Shown here in pieces: positions 42,298 to 53,589 of a stretch of 64,000 nt of DNA. The notes beneath the pieces are model-generated. The model was not told where the DNA came from, did not search any database, and saw only the letters and a program-made list of their open reading frames with translations. The position numbers were made by a program, and so were the translations under genes. The DNA is from Pseudoips prasinana (Eukaryota; Arthropoda; Insecta; Lepidoptera; Nolidae): contig OX621261.1 in NCBI GenBank assembly GCA_951640165.1, positions 4,154,001 to 4,218,000 of the forward strand. The letters run 5' to 3'. Position 1 is the stretch's first letter. Every line of letters begins with the position of its first letter.

Positions 42298-42449
42298 AAA
42301 ATATTAATGTACATACATATATAACAGCGCTACTTAAGATAGTTAATAATTTCGATCTCACAGTCAAACTGTTTGTACAGTTTTGTCAGACTTTGTTTTA
42401 ATTCATAAGGTCAACACTGTATATAATAACAAAGAATAAATAATAAAAT

Positions 42450-42512
42450 AATACATATATGCACATATATACATATATATATATACATATATATATATAC
42501 ATATACACACGC
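42450..42512. repeat. (AT)n/(CATA)n microsatellite
   Basis: Alternating ACATATATGCACATATAT repeats lie next to the 3' end of the upstream LINE. Confidence 0.8.
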
Positions 42513-42544
42513 CCGGGAATACATAGACTAAATAAATATTTAAT

Positions 42545-42690
42545 TTGAATTTAATAAATAATTTGAATTTAAACGGCTGGAGCGATTTGGATAAAATTTG
42601 GTATGGAGTTAACAGACACCCTGGATTAGCACATAGGCTATAATTTATCAATTTCAACGGGGGTAAAACCGCGGGGCACAGCTAGTGGGA
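42545..42690 (+). repeat. Dispersed repeat with GTAAAACCGCGGGGC end
   Basis: It contains CTGGAGCGATTTGGATAAAA, AACACCCTGGATTAGCACAT-like sequence and GGTAAAACCGCGGGGCACAG. Related copies lie at 43590-44225 (inverted, reiterated) and 47985-48135. Confidence 0.6.
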
Positions 42691-42799
42691 AATAATGATA
42701 GAATAGAATAGAATAGTGCAGAGTACCTACAGAAGAGTTCAGTAGAATAGATTAACAGTCAAATTACAAGTTAAAATTACTAATAATAATAATAATAAT

Positions 42800-43158
42800 A
42801 ATGACCTCCCGACCGAATATCGGTCACAGCGGCCATTCTCAATGGAGACTAGCCAATTGCGCAGGACATATTGTAGTGCACAAGTGTGTGCGCAAACACA
42901 GGGGCACTTTCTATTCCATCACTCTTATGATCTGATGGGACGACTAGCGACACGACCGGAAAGAGGTCAAGTACAGGACCGACGGCTTTACGTGCTCTCC
43001 GAGGCACGGGAGTGTAATACCGCCTACTCCCAGACTTCGGACTGATACTGAGAAATGTATTTTTACGGAAAAACGCCAAAATTACATTTTGGTCCGACCC
43101 GGGATTTGAACCCAGGACCTCATTATCTGCGGTTGAACACGCTAGACCAACGAGGCAG
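42800..43158 (-). repeat. SINE-A copy (inverted)
   Basis: This full-length inverted copy carries ACCGAATATCGGTCACAGCG, GTGCTCTCCGAGGCACGG and the head complement GCTAGACCAACGAGGCA. The 3' end abuts an (AAT)n tract. Confidence 0.82.
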
Positions 43159-43282
43159 TCAGAACTTATATAACAATTATACAATTGAAAAAATTAACAT
43201 AATATTATGACAAGAGTAATTAAATATCAATAGAGAAGAAACTAAGTGTAATCTAAGGAGGATAAACTATTTTTTATAAGTT

Positions 43283-43482
43283 CCTTATCGCGCGTTGTGA
43301 CGAAAAAAATTCTTACGAAAAGTTGTCACGACACTTTTCGCAGCTGTGCGGCGAGCGCATGTTTCTCTGTCTCTCTCTCTCTCTTATAGAAAGCAAGCCA
43401 GATATTTTAATTTCTATTTCGCATTGAACAGTGTGGTGTCGAGACGATCGTTCCATCCGGGTGTCCCTTGACACCTCTCAAG
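43283..43482 (+). mobile_element. HINE-like element, copy 6 (internally deleted)
   Basis: It contains AAGTTCCTTATCGCGCGTTG, a short (TCTC)n and the end CGTTCCATCCGGGTGTCCCT with CACCTCTCAAG. The segment around the second subterminal repeat is missing. Confidence 0.62.
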
Positions 43483-43589
43483 GTTTTTTTATTTATTATC
43501 AGTATCTTACACTAACATTACAGGTAAACAACCCAATTCGATAGCGTAGCAATTATATATATATTATTATAACATAGAAATATACTAGC

Positions 43590-44225
43590 TATGCCCCGCG
43601 GTTTTACCCGGGTTAAAGTAGTTTTGGCGTAAAAGAGTAACAAACATACATCCATACATATCTATACTGACAAACTTTCGCATTTATAATATTAGTAGGA
43701 TGTGTACCTCTAGCGGTTTTGGCAGTGCACGCCGGAATAGCTCGCAGATGGTAGATTTTCCTACTTACTTGACACTTATCGTCATATTCTGGACAATTCA
43801 CAGAATATCTTTATAAATTGTAGCCCTTGTGTTATTCTCATGTATACGCTATATTATTGTAAAGTTTCATTAAAATCCACTCAGTAGGTTTTACGTGAAA
43901 GAGTAACAAACATCCACCCATCCATTCTTACAAACTTTCGCCTTTATAATATTAGTGTGTTAATCCAGGGTGTCAGCTAACTCCATGCCAAATTCTATTA
44001 AAATCGCTCCAGCCGTTTAGACGTGAAGAAGTAACAAACATACATACTCACAAACTTTCGCCTTTATAATGTTAGTGTGATAGTCTATGTGTTGATCCAG
44101 GGTGTCAGCTAACTCCATGAAAAATTTAAAAAAAATCACTCCAGCCGTTTAGACGTCACATAGTAACAAACATACACACTCACACACTCACAAACTTTCG
44201 CCTTTATGATATTAGTGTGATTATC
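43590..44225 (-). repeat. Reiterated dispersed repeat, about five partial units
   Basis: Segments built from AACAAACTTTCGCMTTTATAA, CATACAYCCAT and CAGCCGTTTAGACGT recur about every 125-180 bp. They represent nested or tandem insertions of one repeat family (also at 42545 and 47985). Confidence 0.65.
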
Positions 44226-44289
44226 ACATAGAAATATATGTATGTATGCCCACTGTGGACTCATTCAGTGAACACGAAAGTAAATTGAC

Positions 44290-44820
44290 TTGGTTTGCGC
44301 GCACGCAACGCTGGAATCATCGTCGACCTTAGCAGGAAATTGGTCCGCGCGCCGCCCATGTACAGACGGCAGCACATCAAGCTACCCCAATCTGTCAAAT
44401 ATATTTTATAGATTTTCAACTTTATCACAAAAGCTTATGATTTTATTACATACAACCATACAATATTACAATAACTTATATATTACGCTTATAGACAATA
44501 ATTCAATCGCGTTGTAGAACAAGCAACTTCACGTTAAAAAATTAGTTAGTTATTTCACTCACTTTTGTTTAGAGTTCTTTGATTGCCCTGTTTATATGAT
44601 GTCAAGTAGCAAATGGTATTCCGAAATTATAAGTTGATACTATTCACTTCCAAATTGCATTTGCAACTTGTCAAGCTACCCATCAAGCTACCCCAATCTG
44701 TCAAATTGCCCCAAGTGAAAGTGAACCTTATGCTTATGTGACAAAGTTGAAAATCTATAAAAGAAATTTGACCCATTGGATAACTAGATGTGCTGGCTTG
44801 TGTACTTGAGGAAAAATGAT
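44290..44820. repeat. MITE-like fragments with AGCTACCCCAATCTGT ends
   Basis: Copies of the end found at 14644 lie at 44378 and 44690, with intervening AT-rich sequence. No gene is seen. Confidence 0.5.
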
Positions 44821-45070
44821 CGTATATTACTTAAATATACGGAAAAACATTATATTTAATTGATATTACTTATTATTACTGTTACATAATAAGCTATGGT
44901 TTTTCCTTATTAAAAGCTAAACGGCAACCTAAATTTATATGGATATTTAAGACTAAGAGTGTTGCCAGTCTCAGGGACATTCACTTAATTCGGGGATTAC
45001 AGGTCTCAAAAAGGGCAACGAGATTGTTGATTTCGTTAAGTGCTTAACGATCTTTCACTCTTTATATATA

Positions 45071-46223
45071 CAGTAATACCCCGATTTACAAGAGGAATAC
45101 GTTCCGAAAAAAATCGCGTTAACTGAAATTCGCGTATATCGAGGTTTATAATTAAACATAGTCAAAATTTAATACAAAATAATACAAATTATTTTTATCA
45201 ATCACTTTAATTCTAAGAACACTTTATGCAATACATACTCTAATTTTTAAGGAAAATACATCTATTGTCTTTTGGGTAGCGTTTTGTTTACGTTCTTTCT
45301 CTTACTATAATAATACTAAAATCACACGAAAACAGAAACAATAGTTACATTCCTTTTATTATATAAATACCGCACGATACCTACACTACAACTCACTCAT
45401 GTACACATACATTATAGACAAACACGTACATACATTCAGCGGTAAATGTCCTGGTATATCTTTTCTCTTATTGTTTTACTTCTTTTGACGGCACTTGTCG
45501 GTATAGCACTTCTCTTCTTGTTTTACATGTTAAGATATAATTATTTTAAGGTTATTTTAATGTTATCATAATGTTTCATAATTCATGTTACATATAACCA
45601 CTTGGAAGGACCTAGTTCTCGCAATACAGGGTATCCTAGTGCGAGGACTAGACCACACCCAATATGTGGTATTGTTGTTATTTGAAAATAAATGTTGTTA
45701 TTATTATTATTATAAAATACGTTCATAACACCCAACACTGTTTTTAATTGTTTGACACACGGTCAGGACACGGTCATCATTATTGTCTATACTCTGCAGT
45801 AGTTATGTCCTAACCTGAATAAATGTTTGTAAGTGCATTTTCCATTCTTCTTAACATTTTCATCTTCAATTCCAAACTGACGCTTTTATGGACTTTTTAA
45901 CGTAGGCGGCATTTTTAACGTAGGGTTCAATGATGTATGTACCTCCAATAAATTTTAAAGAAAAAACTGCCAGCCGACCGTATTAACATCACGGAACAAA
46001 TCAACCAACGAACGAACGAGGAAATCCCCATAGAACAAAGTCGAAGGACAGGGAATTCCCAATTCTTCAAAGAGAATATTCAGAGGAAGCGGGGATCCCG
46101 CGACCATAGAGAAGTTGATGACTACATTATGTTTATACGCACTGTTTCGCGTAATGCGAAGCATTTGAACGCGAAATTTGAAATTCGCGTTACAGTGAAA
46201 CCGCGCGTAACGGGGTATTACTG
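45071..46223. mobile_element. Pogo-like DNA element, 1153 bp
   Basis: The 13-bp perfect inverted ends are CAGTAATACCCCG and CGGGGTATTACTG, each next to TA (45069-45070, 46224-46225). Inner ends remain similar imperfectly (CGCGTATATCGAGG against GCGCGTAACG). No transposase frame remains. The ends resemble pogo/Tigger-type elements. Confidence 0.72.
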
Positions 46224-46231
46224 TATAGCTA

Positions 46232-46425
46232 TGGTTGCACGTTAGGCGCAGCGGCTTAGACAGTCGCCTCGCCGCTTCATGTCTCGGGTTCGATTTCCGC
46301 GCCGGACAACTGTTTGTGTGAGCCATAAATAGTTAATTTGTGTCCGTCTATTATATGTTTGCAAAGTACCCCGCGACACACGGATAAGATTTCCTAGTGC
46401 GGGTGTAGTCTTAAAAAAAGAATTA
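46232..46425 (+). repeat. SINE-D copy
   Basis: The head has GGCGCAGCGGCTTAGACAG and B box GGGTTCGATTTCC. The body is TTTGTGTGAGCCATAAATAG and GTACCCCGCGACAC, ending near AGTCTTAAAAAAAG. It lies directly beside the pogo-like element. Confidence 0.8.
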
Positions 46426-46649
46426 AGAACTAGAACTGTGTCCCACAAAACAGTATACACTAGTTGGAATCCGTTTTGGAGGTTTTCCCGGAATTTGCGT
46501 ATCGGGAATTTCAAACATCGTATATGGCAACACTTTAAGTTGAGGTAGTGAATAATTATTACAAACGTACGAGATATGAAAAATATCTTTACAGAATAGA
46601 AACAAGACATGAAATTGTAAGTTTTATAAAATTTGTAAATATTATGTCG

Positions 46650-46972
46650 TTATAAACACAAGGTCCACGATAATAATAATATTTAAATCGTACCTTAATA
46701 TAGGCAGAACCATTCAGACAATATGTAGTAAAATATAGCTAAAATTTAAAATTTCGATAATTAAACCTACACATGATCCTTGACAATAACTTAATATAAG
46801 CTAGGTAAATATCGTTACTATTATAAAATAAATCCCATTATATTTTTTTTCATACAATCCGTGTACCTAAATATCTTTATGTACCTACCTAGAAATAATT
46901 ATAAATGAATGAATTATTTATATGTTACTACAAACATGTTCTGAATATTTACAAGCGCTTTTTAGGGATCCG
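46650..46972 (+). repeat. LINE-J 3' UTR-only copy
   Basis: It contains AAACACAAGGTCCACGATAA, ACCTTAATATAGGCAGAACC and TTTACAAGCGCTTTTT. It is 5'-truncated. Confidence 0.72.
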
Positions 46973-46974
46973 TG

Positions 46975-47930
46975 GCCAAATGGCAATAAACGGAACCCTT
47001 ATAGATTCGTCATGTTTGTCTGTCTGTCTATCCGTATGTCACAGCTACTTTTTTCCGAAACTATAAGAGCGGTACTGTTGAAATTTTCTCAGTAGATGTA
47101 TTCTGTAAACCGATTTAAGATTTTCACATAAAAATTGAAAAAGAACAATAATTTTGGGGGTTCGCTATCCTAAAACTGAAACTCAAAAAAAAAATTTCAT
47201 TGTAACCATACATGAGGGGTATCTATGGATAGGTCTTCAAAAATGATATTAAGGTTTCTAATATCATGTCATTCTAAACTAAATAGTTTACGCGAGAGAA
47301 ACTTCGAAAGTGGTAAAATTAGTGCCCCCCCCCCCCTTGTAACTTCTAAAATAAGAGAATGATAAAACTAAAAAAAATATATTTGTTTCTGAGTCATGGA
47401 TATTTTCTATGTATATAAGTATTTACCTATCTATATAAGTATTTATATCGTCGCCTGGTACCCATAGTAAAGCTTTGCTTAGTTTGGGGCTAGGATGATC
47501 TGTGTGACATTGTCCCAATATATTATTATTATTATAATTTCCGTACTCAAAGGGTAAAACGGGACCCTATTACTAAGACTTCGCTGTCTTCACAAATACA
47601 TAAGTTACAACAAATACATACACATACATAAAAAACAAAATAAAATAAATGTTTAAGGGGGCTCCCATACAATAAACACGAATTTTTTGCTCGTTTTTAT
47701 AGATAAAGGTACGGGACCCTTCTCCTTAGAATGTCATCTTTTTGCTTTAGTCTTCCATTCTTTAATTTTAATATAGTAGAACTAAATTTCAAAATAATAG
47801 ATAAGTAACTTGTTATTTATTTAAGGATTTCAGAAAATATATGCGATAAAACAGACCGCACGGACGGACCAATTATTTCTTTTTTAGTAACTTTTATACT
47901 GTATTCGACTATGTTTATGTAATACATTGT
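46975..47930 (+). repeat. Dispersed repeat (GGATCCGTGGCC...), holding a SINE-B insertion
   Basis: The stretch carries the run GGATCCGTGGCCAAATGG, TTCCGTACTCAAAGGGTAAA and a GGGGGCTCCCATACAATAAA segment, a repeat I associate with moth and butterfly genomes. A SINE-B 3' part occupies 47385-47540. Related sequence is at 20670 and 58740. Confidence 0.5.
47385..47540 (+). repeat. SINE-B fragment (3' part)
   Basis: It contains TTGTTTCTGAGTCATGGATA, GCCTGGTACCCATAG, AAAGCTTTGCTTAGTTTGGG and TGTGTGACATTGTCCCAATA. Confidence 0.75.
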
Positions 47931-47984
47931 GAGCTTGACAAGTACAAGTGTATATTAATACCCAAGTGCTGAATACATTTCATT

Positions 47985-48140
47985 TCATTTCTGTTTGTTA
48001 CTTCTTAACGTCTCAACGGCTGGAGCGATTTTAATAAAATTTGGAGTTAGCTGACACTATGGATTAACACATAGGCTTTATAAAGATGAAATGATTTATA
48101 AAGTTTAACGCGGGTAAAACCGCGGGGCAGAGCTAATATA
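47985..48140 (+). repeat. Dispersed repeat (GGTAAAACCGCGGGGC end)
   Basis: It has GGCTGGAGCGATTTTAATAA, AACACATAGGCTTTATAAAG and CGGGTAAAACCGCGGGGCAG, like 42545-42690. Confidence 0.6.
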
Positions 48141-48186
48141 AATTATTATTATTATTTATCTTATTATGATTGTTTTTTTTTTTTAA

Positions 48187-48390
48187 GACAACGCTCGCAT
48201 TAGGGAATCTAATCCCTTTGCCACGGGGTACTTTACAAACATATAATAGGCGGACACAAATTACGTCCAGACTCAGAACAACTATTTATGGGTCACACAA
48301 ATAGTTGTCCGGCGCGGTACTCGAACCCGCGACACGAAGCAGCGACGCGACTGTCTTAGCCGCTGCGCCACACGTGCAGTCAAATTTATT
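48187..48390 (-). repeat. SINE-D copy (inverted)
   Basis: The plus strand reads GGGGTACTTTACAAACATAT, ACAAATAGTTGTCCGGCGCG and the tRNA-head complement CGAACCCGCGACACG. It ends about 160 bp upstream of gene B exon 1. Confidence 0.78.
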
Positions 48391-48552
48391 TATTTTTATT
48401 CCATATCGTCATAATTTTGTTTTAATATTATTATGTTTTCTTTGTTTTTATTTTATTCCATATTATCATTTCAATTTTTATTTGAATAAGTCCTTGTACT
48501 ATGGGTTTTAATACCTGAAATAAATAAATAAATAATTATTATTTTATTACAG

Positions 48553-48766
48553 CGCCGCTGGTAACCTGTGGACATTAGGTCTATTACTGCTGATAGCGCA
48601 CACGGCTACAACTCGTGTACCATGCCCAGAGGCATGTGAATGTTTAGACATGTCTGTGTACCATTATAACTTTGGCCCCGATGTTTATAACTATAAATGC
48701 CAAATCAAAAACAATTTGATTACCATAGTGGCAATCATTGATTACTTCTTCAGAATATCGTGTGAG
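48553..48766 (+). CDS. Gene B exon 1 (first visible): signal peptide and Cys-rich N-cap
   Basis: The exon is 214 nt, with acceptor TATTACAG and donor GTATGT, phase 2 in and phase 0 out. It encodes a hydrophobic stretch (LWTLGLLLLIAHTATT) then PCPEACECL and a segment ending FRISCE, parallel to gene A exon 1. There is no in-frame ATG before the hydrophobic stretch and a stop lies upstream, so the start codon is expected in an upstream exon that I could not place. Confidence 0.8.
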
Positions 48767-48782
48767 GTATGTATAATAAAAA

Positions 48783-49039
48783 TGAGAGGTGTCAAGGGAC
48801 ACCCGGATGGAACGAAGTTATTTCTTATTATTTATTATGTACAAAAAAACCTTTATACACTCAACAAAAATAATCGTCGCGACACCACACTGTTCAATGC
48901 GAAATAGAAATATCTAGCTGAGACAGACAGAGAAACATGCGCACGCTGCACAACTGCAAAAAGTGTCGTGACATCTTTTCGTAAAAACTTTTTCCGTCTA
49001 GCCCCCTTTCACAACGCGCGATAAGGAACTTCGTTCCAA
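48783..49039 (-). mobile_element. HINE-like element, copy 7
   Basis: It runs from GAGAGGTGTCAAGGGACACC to CTTCGTTCC. The microsatellite is short. It lies 16 bp after gene B exon 1. Confidence 0.66.
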
Positions 49040-49570
49040 TAATGTCCTGTAATAATAATTCTCACACGGCCATCTGGGGCTCTACCGGCCAAGTCTCCGA
49101 ACTTCGATTTCTTAAATGGCGTTCAAATAAATAAAGGTTAAAAATGACTTAATCAATCGTTAAATCGGCTTCACGTTGACAATCGATTCCGGACAATTTA
49201 TGACGTCACATGTGCTCATGGAAGCCGATTTATCGATTGATTAAGTTATTTATAACTTTTACAACGCGCGATAAGGAACTTCGTTCCAATAATGTCCTGT
49301 AATAATAATTCTCACACGGCCATCTGGGGCTCTACCGGCCAAGTCGCCGAACTTCGATTTCTTAAATGGCGTTCAAATAAATAAAGGTTAAAAATGACTT
49401 AATCAATCGTTAAATCGGTTTCACGTTGACCATCGATTCCGGACAATTTAAGACGTCACATGTGCTCATGGAAGCCGATTTATCGATTGATTAAGTTATT
49501 TTTAACCTTTATTTATTTAAACGCCATTTAAGAAATCGATGTTCAGCTACTTAGCCGGTAGAGCCCCTGA
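49011..49570. repeat. Tandemly duplicated foldback element next to a HINE end
   Basis: A 250-bp segment starting ACAACGCGCGATAAGGAAC occurs at 49011 and 49261. Each unit includes the last 30 bp of the HINE-like copy plus a foldback element. The foldback arms (AAATAAATAAAGGTTAAAAA and its complement) are complete only in the second unit (49318-49560), which also has GGGGCTCTACCGGC ends. Confidence 0.78.
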
Positions 49571-49584
49571 TCCCTGTCTGTCTC

Positions 49585-49750
49585 TCTCTGTCTCTTATAG
49601 AAAGAAAGCCAGATATTTTCATTTCTATTTCGCATTGAACAGTGTGGTGCCGCGACGATTATTTTGTGTTGAGTGTATACAGGTTTTTTGTACATAATAA
49701 ATAATAAGAAATCACTTCGTTCCATCCGGGTGTCCCTTGACACCTCTCAA
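49585..49750 (+). mobile_element. HINE-like element, copy 8 (3' part)
   Basis: It contains TCTCTGTCTCTTATAGAAAG, then CGTTCCATCCGGGTGTCCCT and CACCTCTCAAG. Confidence 0.62.
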
Positions 49751-49944
49751 GTTTTTTTTTTGGGAATACAAACGGTTACACACTTTTCTTAATAACTTTG
49801 TTAATGAGTAACTCACATCGTTATCCACATCTTAAGTAAAATAGTCTTAACATGGAACTACTTGTCTAAGCACGAGTGAAGCTAGTGCTAAACATATTTA
49901 ATATTTTCAGTAATGGCATTTATATAAAACAACATATATATTTT

Positions 49945-50227
49945 TGGAACGAAGTTCCTTATCGCGCGTTGTGAAAGGGGAGTAGACGGAAAAAAATCTC
50001 ACGAAAAGTTGTCACGACACTTTTTGCTATTACCTTTTTGATATGTTACCACAAGCCAATTATTACGAAAATTGAGCCTACTGATTAAGTTTATTTTCAT
50101 TATATTTGTTAATAATAAAAAAAAAATTATAATGTAACTTAAAAAAAATAAAATTTTATTACAATTCTTTCACTAATTAATCGAAAGGAACTTCGTTCCA
50201 TTCGGGTGTCCCTTGACACCTCTCAAG
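49945..50227 (+). mobile_element. HINE-like element, copy 9 (rearranged middle)
   Basis: Both family ends are present (TTGGAACGAAGTTCC at 49944 and CACCTCTCAAG at 50217). The middle is unrelated AT-rich sequence without the CT tract. Confidence 0.6.
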
Positions 50228-50343
50228 TTATTTTAAACTTACTCATGAGTCTATAAATATCTTAATGTTGAGGTACCTAATTGTAACTTAGTACGTAGTA
50301 TGTGCATAAAGTTTAAATAAATAAAATAATTTATTAATTTCAG

Positions 50344-50450
50344 GGTACGGATTTCACCTGTTCAGATTTACCGTACATGAACTTCAATTACACGTATAAG
50401 CGATTGACTGTTGAAAAATGCTCTCCATATGTTCTTCGATGCATCAATAG
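50344..50450 (+). CDS. Gene B exon 2: Cys-rich N-terminal region
   Basis: The exon is 107 nt, with acceptor ATTTCAG and donor GTATGT, phase 0 in and phase 2 out, like its gene A counterpart. It encodes GTDFTCSDLPYMNFNYTY, then cysteines (EKCSPYVLRC). There is one potential N-glycosylation site (NYT). It lies between a HINE-like copy and an RTE fragment. Confidence 0.85.
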
Positions 50451-50507
50451 GTATGTAGATAACATATTACACTCAAAATACAATACACAATAAATATATA
50501 CCTATAA

Positions 50508-50796
50508 ATCTGCAGGCGAACCAAAGTCACCGACATAGCCCGAAGAATTGCCAAACTGAAGTGGCAGTGGGCGGGGAACATAGCTCGTAGAACCGACGGG
50601 CGCTGGGGCAGAAAGGTTCTCGAGTGGCGACCATGAACTGGAAGACGCAGCGTGGGCAGGCCCCCTACAAGATGGACCGATGATCTTGTGCGGGTCCGCT
50701 GGAAACTGCTGGATGCGAATAGCGCAAGACCGGCAATTGTGGAGATCTTTGGGGGAGGCCTTTGTCCAGCAGTGGACGTCTTTCGGCTGATTATAA
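50508..50796 (+). repeat. RTE 3' end fragment
   Basis: It contains CGAACCAAAGTCACCGACAT, AAGTGGCAGTGGGCGGGG and GTCCAGCAGTGGACGTCTTT, the C-terminal coding and 3' end seen inverted at 24260-24560. Confidence 0.78.
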
Positions 50797-51160
50797 TAAT
50801 GTCCTCCTAGCCGAATTTCGACCACGGTGGCCAATCTCAATAGAGATAAGCCATCTGCGCGGGACATGTTACAGTGCACAAGTGTGTGCGCAAACACAGG
50901 GGCACTTTCTTTTCCATCATTCTCGTCCGATGGGACGCCTAGCGAGACGCCCGGAAAGAGGTCAGGGACAGGACCGGCGGATTTACGTGCTCTCCGAGGC
51001 ATGAGGGTATAAAACCGCCAACTCCCAGACTTCGGGCTGATGATGAGAATTTTTTCTTTTTACAGAAAAGTCCCAAAATCACTTTTGAACCAACCCGGGA
51101 TTTGAACTCAGGACCTCGTTTTCTGCGGGTGAACAAGCTACCGCTAGACCAACGAGGCAA
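50797..51160 (-). repeat. SINE-A copy (inverted) inserted in RTE 3' end
   Basis: This full-length inverted copy runs from GTCCTCCTAGCCGAATTTCG to GACCAACGAGGCA. The flanking RTE sequence TTTCGGCTGAT is duplicated (50781-50791 and 51161-51171). Confidence 0.85.
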
Positions 51161-51199
51161 TTTCGGCTGATATGATGATGATGAAATATCTATGGACAT

Positions 51200-51675
51200 C
51201 AGAAAGTTCGGCCAATCCAGATAGGGATCTGGTTGCTACTCAGGCGGGTTGTGACTTGATTGTGAGGCATAAAAATTACCAGCCAAGTAATTTGTGACGG
51301 TCCAGTTCGAGAAATAGAGGCATTTATGTATGGCCGAACGTCCTGAAGTCAAAACATTCGGCCAACTTGAATCTCCTTAACTAAAAACCTAAGAGAAAGT
51401 GTTAATGACTGAACGTTTAGTGACGACAATGTAATGTGCAACCACTGCATTACTTTTACTCGTAATGCCACTGATAGCAAAATAAAAATAATTCACACTG
51501 AGTGTAAATGCCTCTGGAAATTTGCTCACTTACTTACAACGGACAAAGGGCGTGAGCGCAGCGCGCCGGTTATTATTCACCTCTACCTACACAACTACAT
51601 TATTTACCAATTGTTAATGTTACGTTGTTTAGCAAATTACTTTATATTATGCGCAGTGTGAACTTCTCAATTATG
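51200..51675. other. Gene B intron, no feature recognised
   Basis: It has short inverted motifs (AGTTCGGCCA / TGGCCGAAC) but no coding signal. Confidence 0.4.
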
Positions 51676-51679
51676 TAAT

Positions 51680-51920
51680 ACTAGCGGTCCGGTACGTGCT
51701 TCGCTACGTATAAGGCATAGTAATAAAAAAAATAATTATGAAGTTCATTTGATGTTGATGTTACACTTTTTCAAGACTTTTTTTTAAATTTTCTCTTCGT
51801 ACAAACCTTCCCTGGACTTCCACGAATAATTCAAGACCAAAATTAGCCAAATCGGTAAAGGCGTTGTTGAGTTATAACATTACAACGAAAAGTGGCATTG
51901 ATTTTTATATATATAGATTA
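51680..51920 (+). repeat. Dispersed repeat fragment
   Basis: It contains ACTAGCGGTCCGGTACGTGC, CAAATCGGTAAAGGCGTTG and a TTTTTATATATATAGAT end. It resembles other dispersed repeats but is not otherwise assigned. Confidence 0.5.
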
Positions 51921-51924
51921 ATGC

Positions 51925-52870
51925 TCTTATTTAAAATAATGCCGTGATCCACCGCTTAACCATGTCTCAGCTAAACCCTGCTCAACCACTTAAACCCCGC
52001 TCAACTATTTCTTTATTTAAAAACCCTACTTAAAGGTTGCTCAGCTAAGTAACGTCTTTTTAATTTACTCTGTCAACATTTCTGGGACTGGTATAGAGCT
52101 TGACCAAAATTAATCGACTAAATCGGATTATGTATAAGACTGATATAGTATAGTTTAATTATGTATCTTGTTTCTCCCCGAAGTGATTGTAAATCTTTGA
52201 GAAATAAAGAAATTCCAACCGTTAAAATAATTTAAGGCCATTTTTGTAACGACCCTGAATCGATATTTAATTGTGTTACTTTTATTTTGGACAGCCCCCT
52301 TAAATAGGTAATCCCACCAAAAACATAAATCGTCATAGTCGTAGAATAGTGACGGATCTGACAAATATCAAAGTTTACAGGGCAGCCATTTCAAATAATA
52401 AGGTTAGTTTTGTTGACATAACTTTGTAAATTCAAAACCTGTAATTATGAAAATTGGCATACGAGTATAAAATAAGGTTCTTTTTTAAGTATAATAAAAA
52501 AAACAACTTAATATTACAAAGTTTTCCAGAAAAATCACATGCTTCATTTTTCTTCGGGCTCAACACAGTCGTATAGTATAATCCGACATTGTTCTTCGAA
52601 AAGATACCGTTCAAAAAATGACGGATGTTACTTTCCTGTAATGTTCTACCGACTTACTCATTAATATTTTGGCGGATGTGTTATGTGACATATTTTATTT
52701 TGACCAGGATAAGTAGGAAGGCAGGTGGTAGGTAAGTAAATACGTAGGTAGCATATTTTTAATAGAACACAGACTATTTACTCAGATCTTTGGAGTCTTT
52801 TTTTATACGGAGTGTGAACATATAGTTTGAATTAAGCATTGATCAATAGCATTTTAGTATAATATAGACT
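51925..52870. other. Gene B intron, no feature recognised
   Basis: The sequence is AT-rich with no convincing coding frame or family match. Confidence 0.4.
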
Positions 52871-52884
52871 TACTTAATCAGGTG

Positions 52885-53290
52885 ATATAGCTATTTAGTA
52901 TATTGCCAATCAAAATCTTAAACATTAATCATAAAAAGCAAAGCTTATTACGATAACTCGTATACGGTATAAGTATTTAGGGTAGTAAACATATTAAATA
53001 AATTCACAACTTCCGATATCCATTAATAAGAATTAAGGATCTTTGAATATTAAAAAGTAAACAAAAAGTATAACTAAGAGGCGTTGAACCTATTTGGTAA
53101 ATTATCAATCAAGATCTTAAACATTAACCATTTTATAATCAAAGCTTATCACGATAATTCTTATGGATGTAAGGTAATAAAAGTGTTCATAAAATCACAA
53201 CTTCTGTGATCAAATAGTAAGAATTGAGCATAATTATGTGATATGTAAGTAAACAAAAAATATAGAACTGTTCTATTACTTTAAATTATT
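52885..53290. repeat. Diverged tandem duplication, about 200-bp period
   Basis: ATCTTAAACATTAAyCAT, CAAAGCTTATyACGATAA and CACAACTTC occur in the same order near 52916/53113, 52940/53142 and 53006/53200. Confidence 0.65.
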
Positions 53291-53589
53291 CAGTCAGACA
53301 CATTGTTATCATCAGAAACATGTCTTCCAAGTTAAATTACAGAAACGGTTATGATATTTTGTGGGTATTATTGAGGATTCGCAAAGACTAATAAGATCTT
53401 TATATTTATCATTACTAATTGGAATTGGACCCATATACGCTTTGTGTAAGGTTCGCGACTAGTCCCTCCCTCTTACCCACCACTGCAACTCCTGTAAGCC
53501 AGGATCAACAGTGGCACACAATGAAAGACACTGAGCAGTGAGGCTCAGGCATGTCCCGGGGAACCGATCTATCTTAGATCCCGCAAATA

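Larger units (their letters stand above)
38390..42440 (+). mobile_element. Jockey/CR1-group LINE, nearly full length
   Basis: The element has ORF1 (coiled coil), endonuclease and RT without RNase H, about 4.05 kb. The 3' end lies in the AT-rich tract before the microsatellite at 42450. The 5' end is at the palindrome with the neighbouring LINE. The stop at 41631-41633 and upstream frameshifts disable ORF2. Confidence 0.83.
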
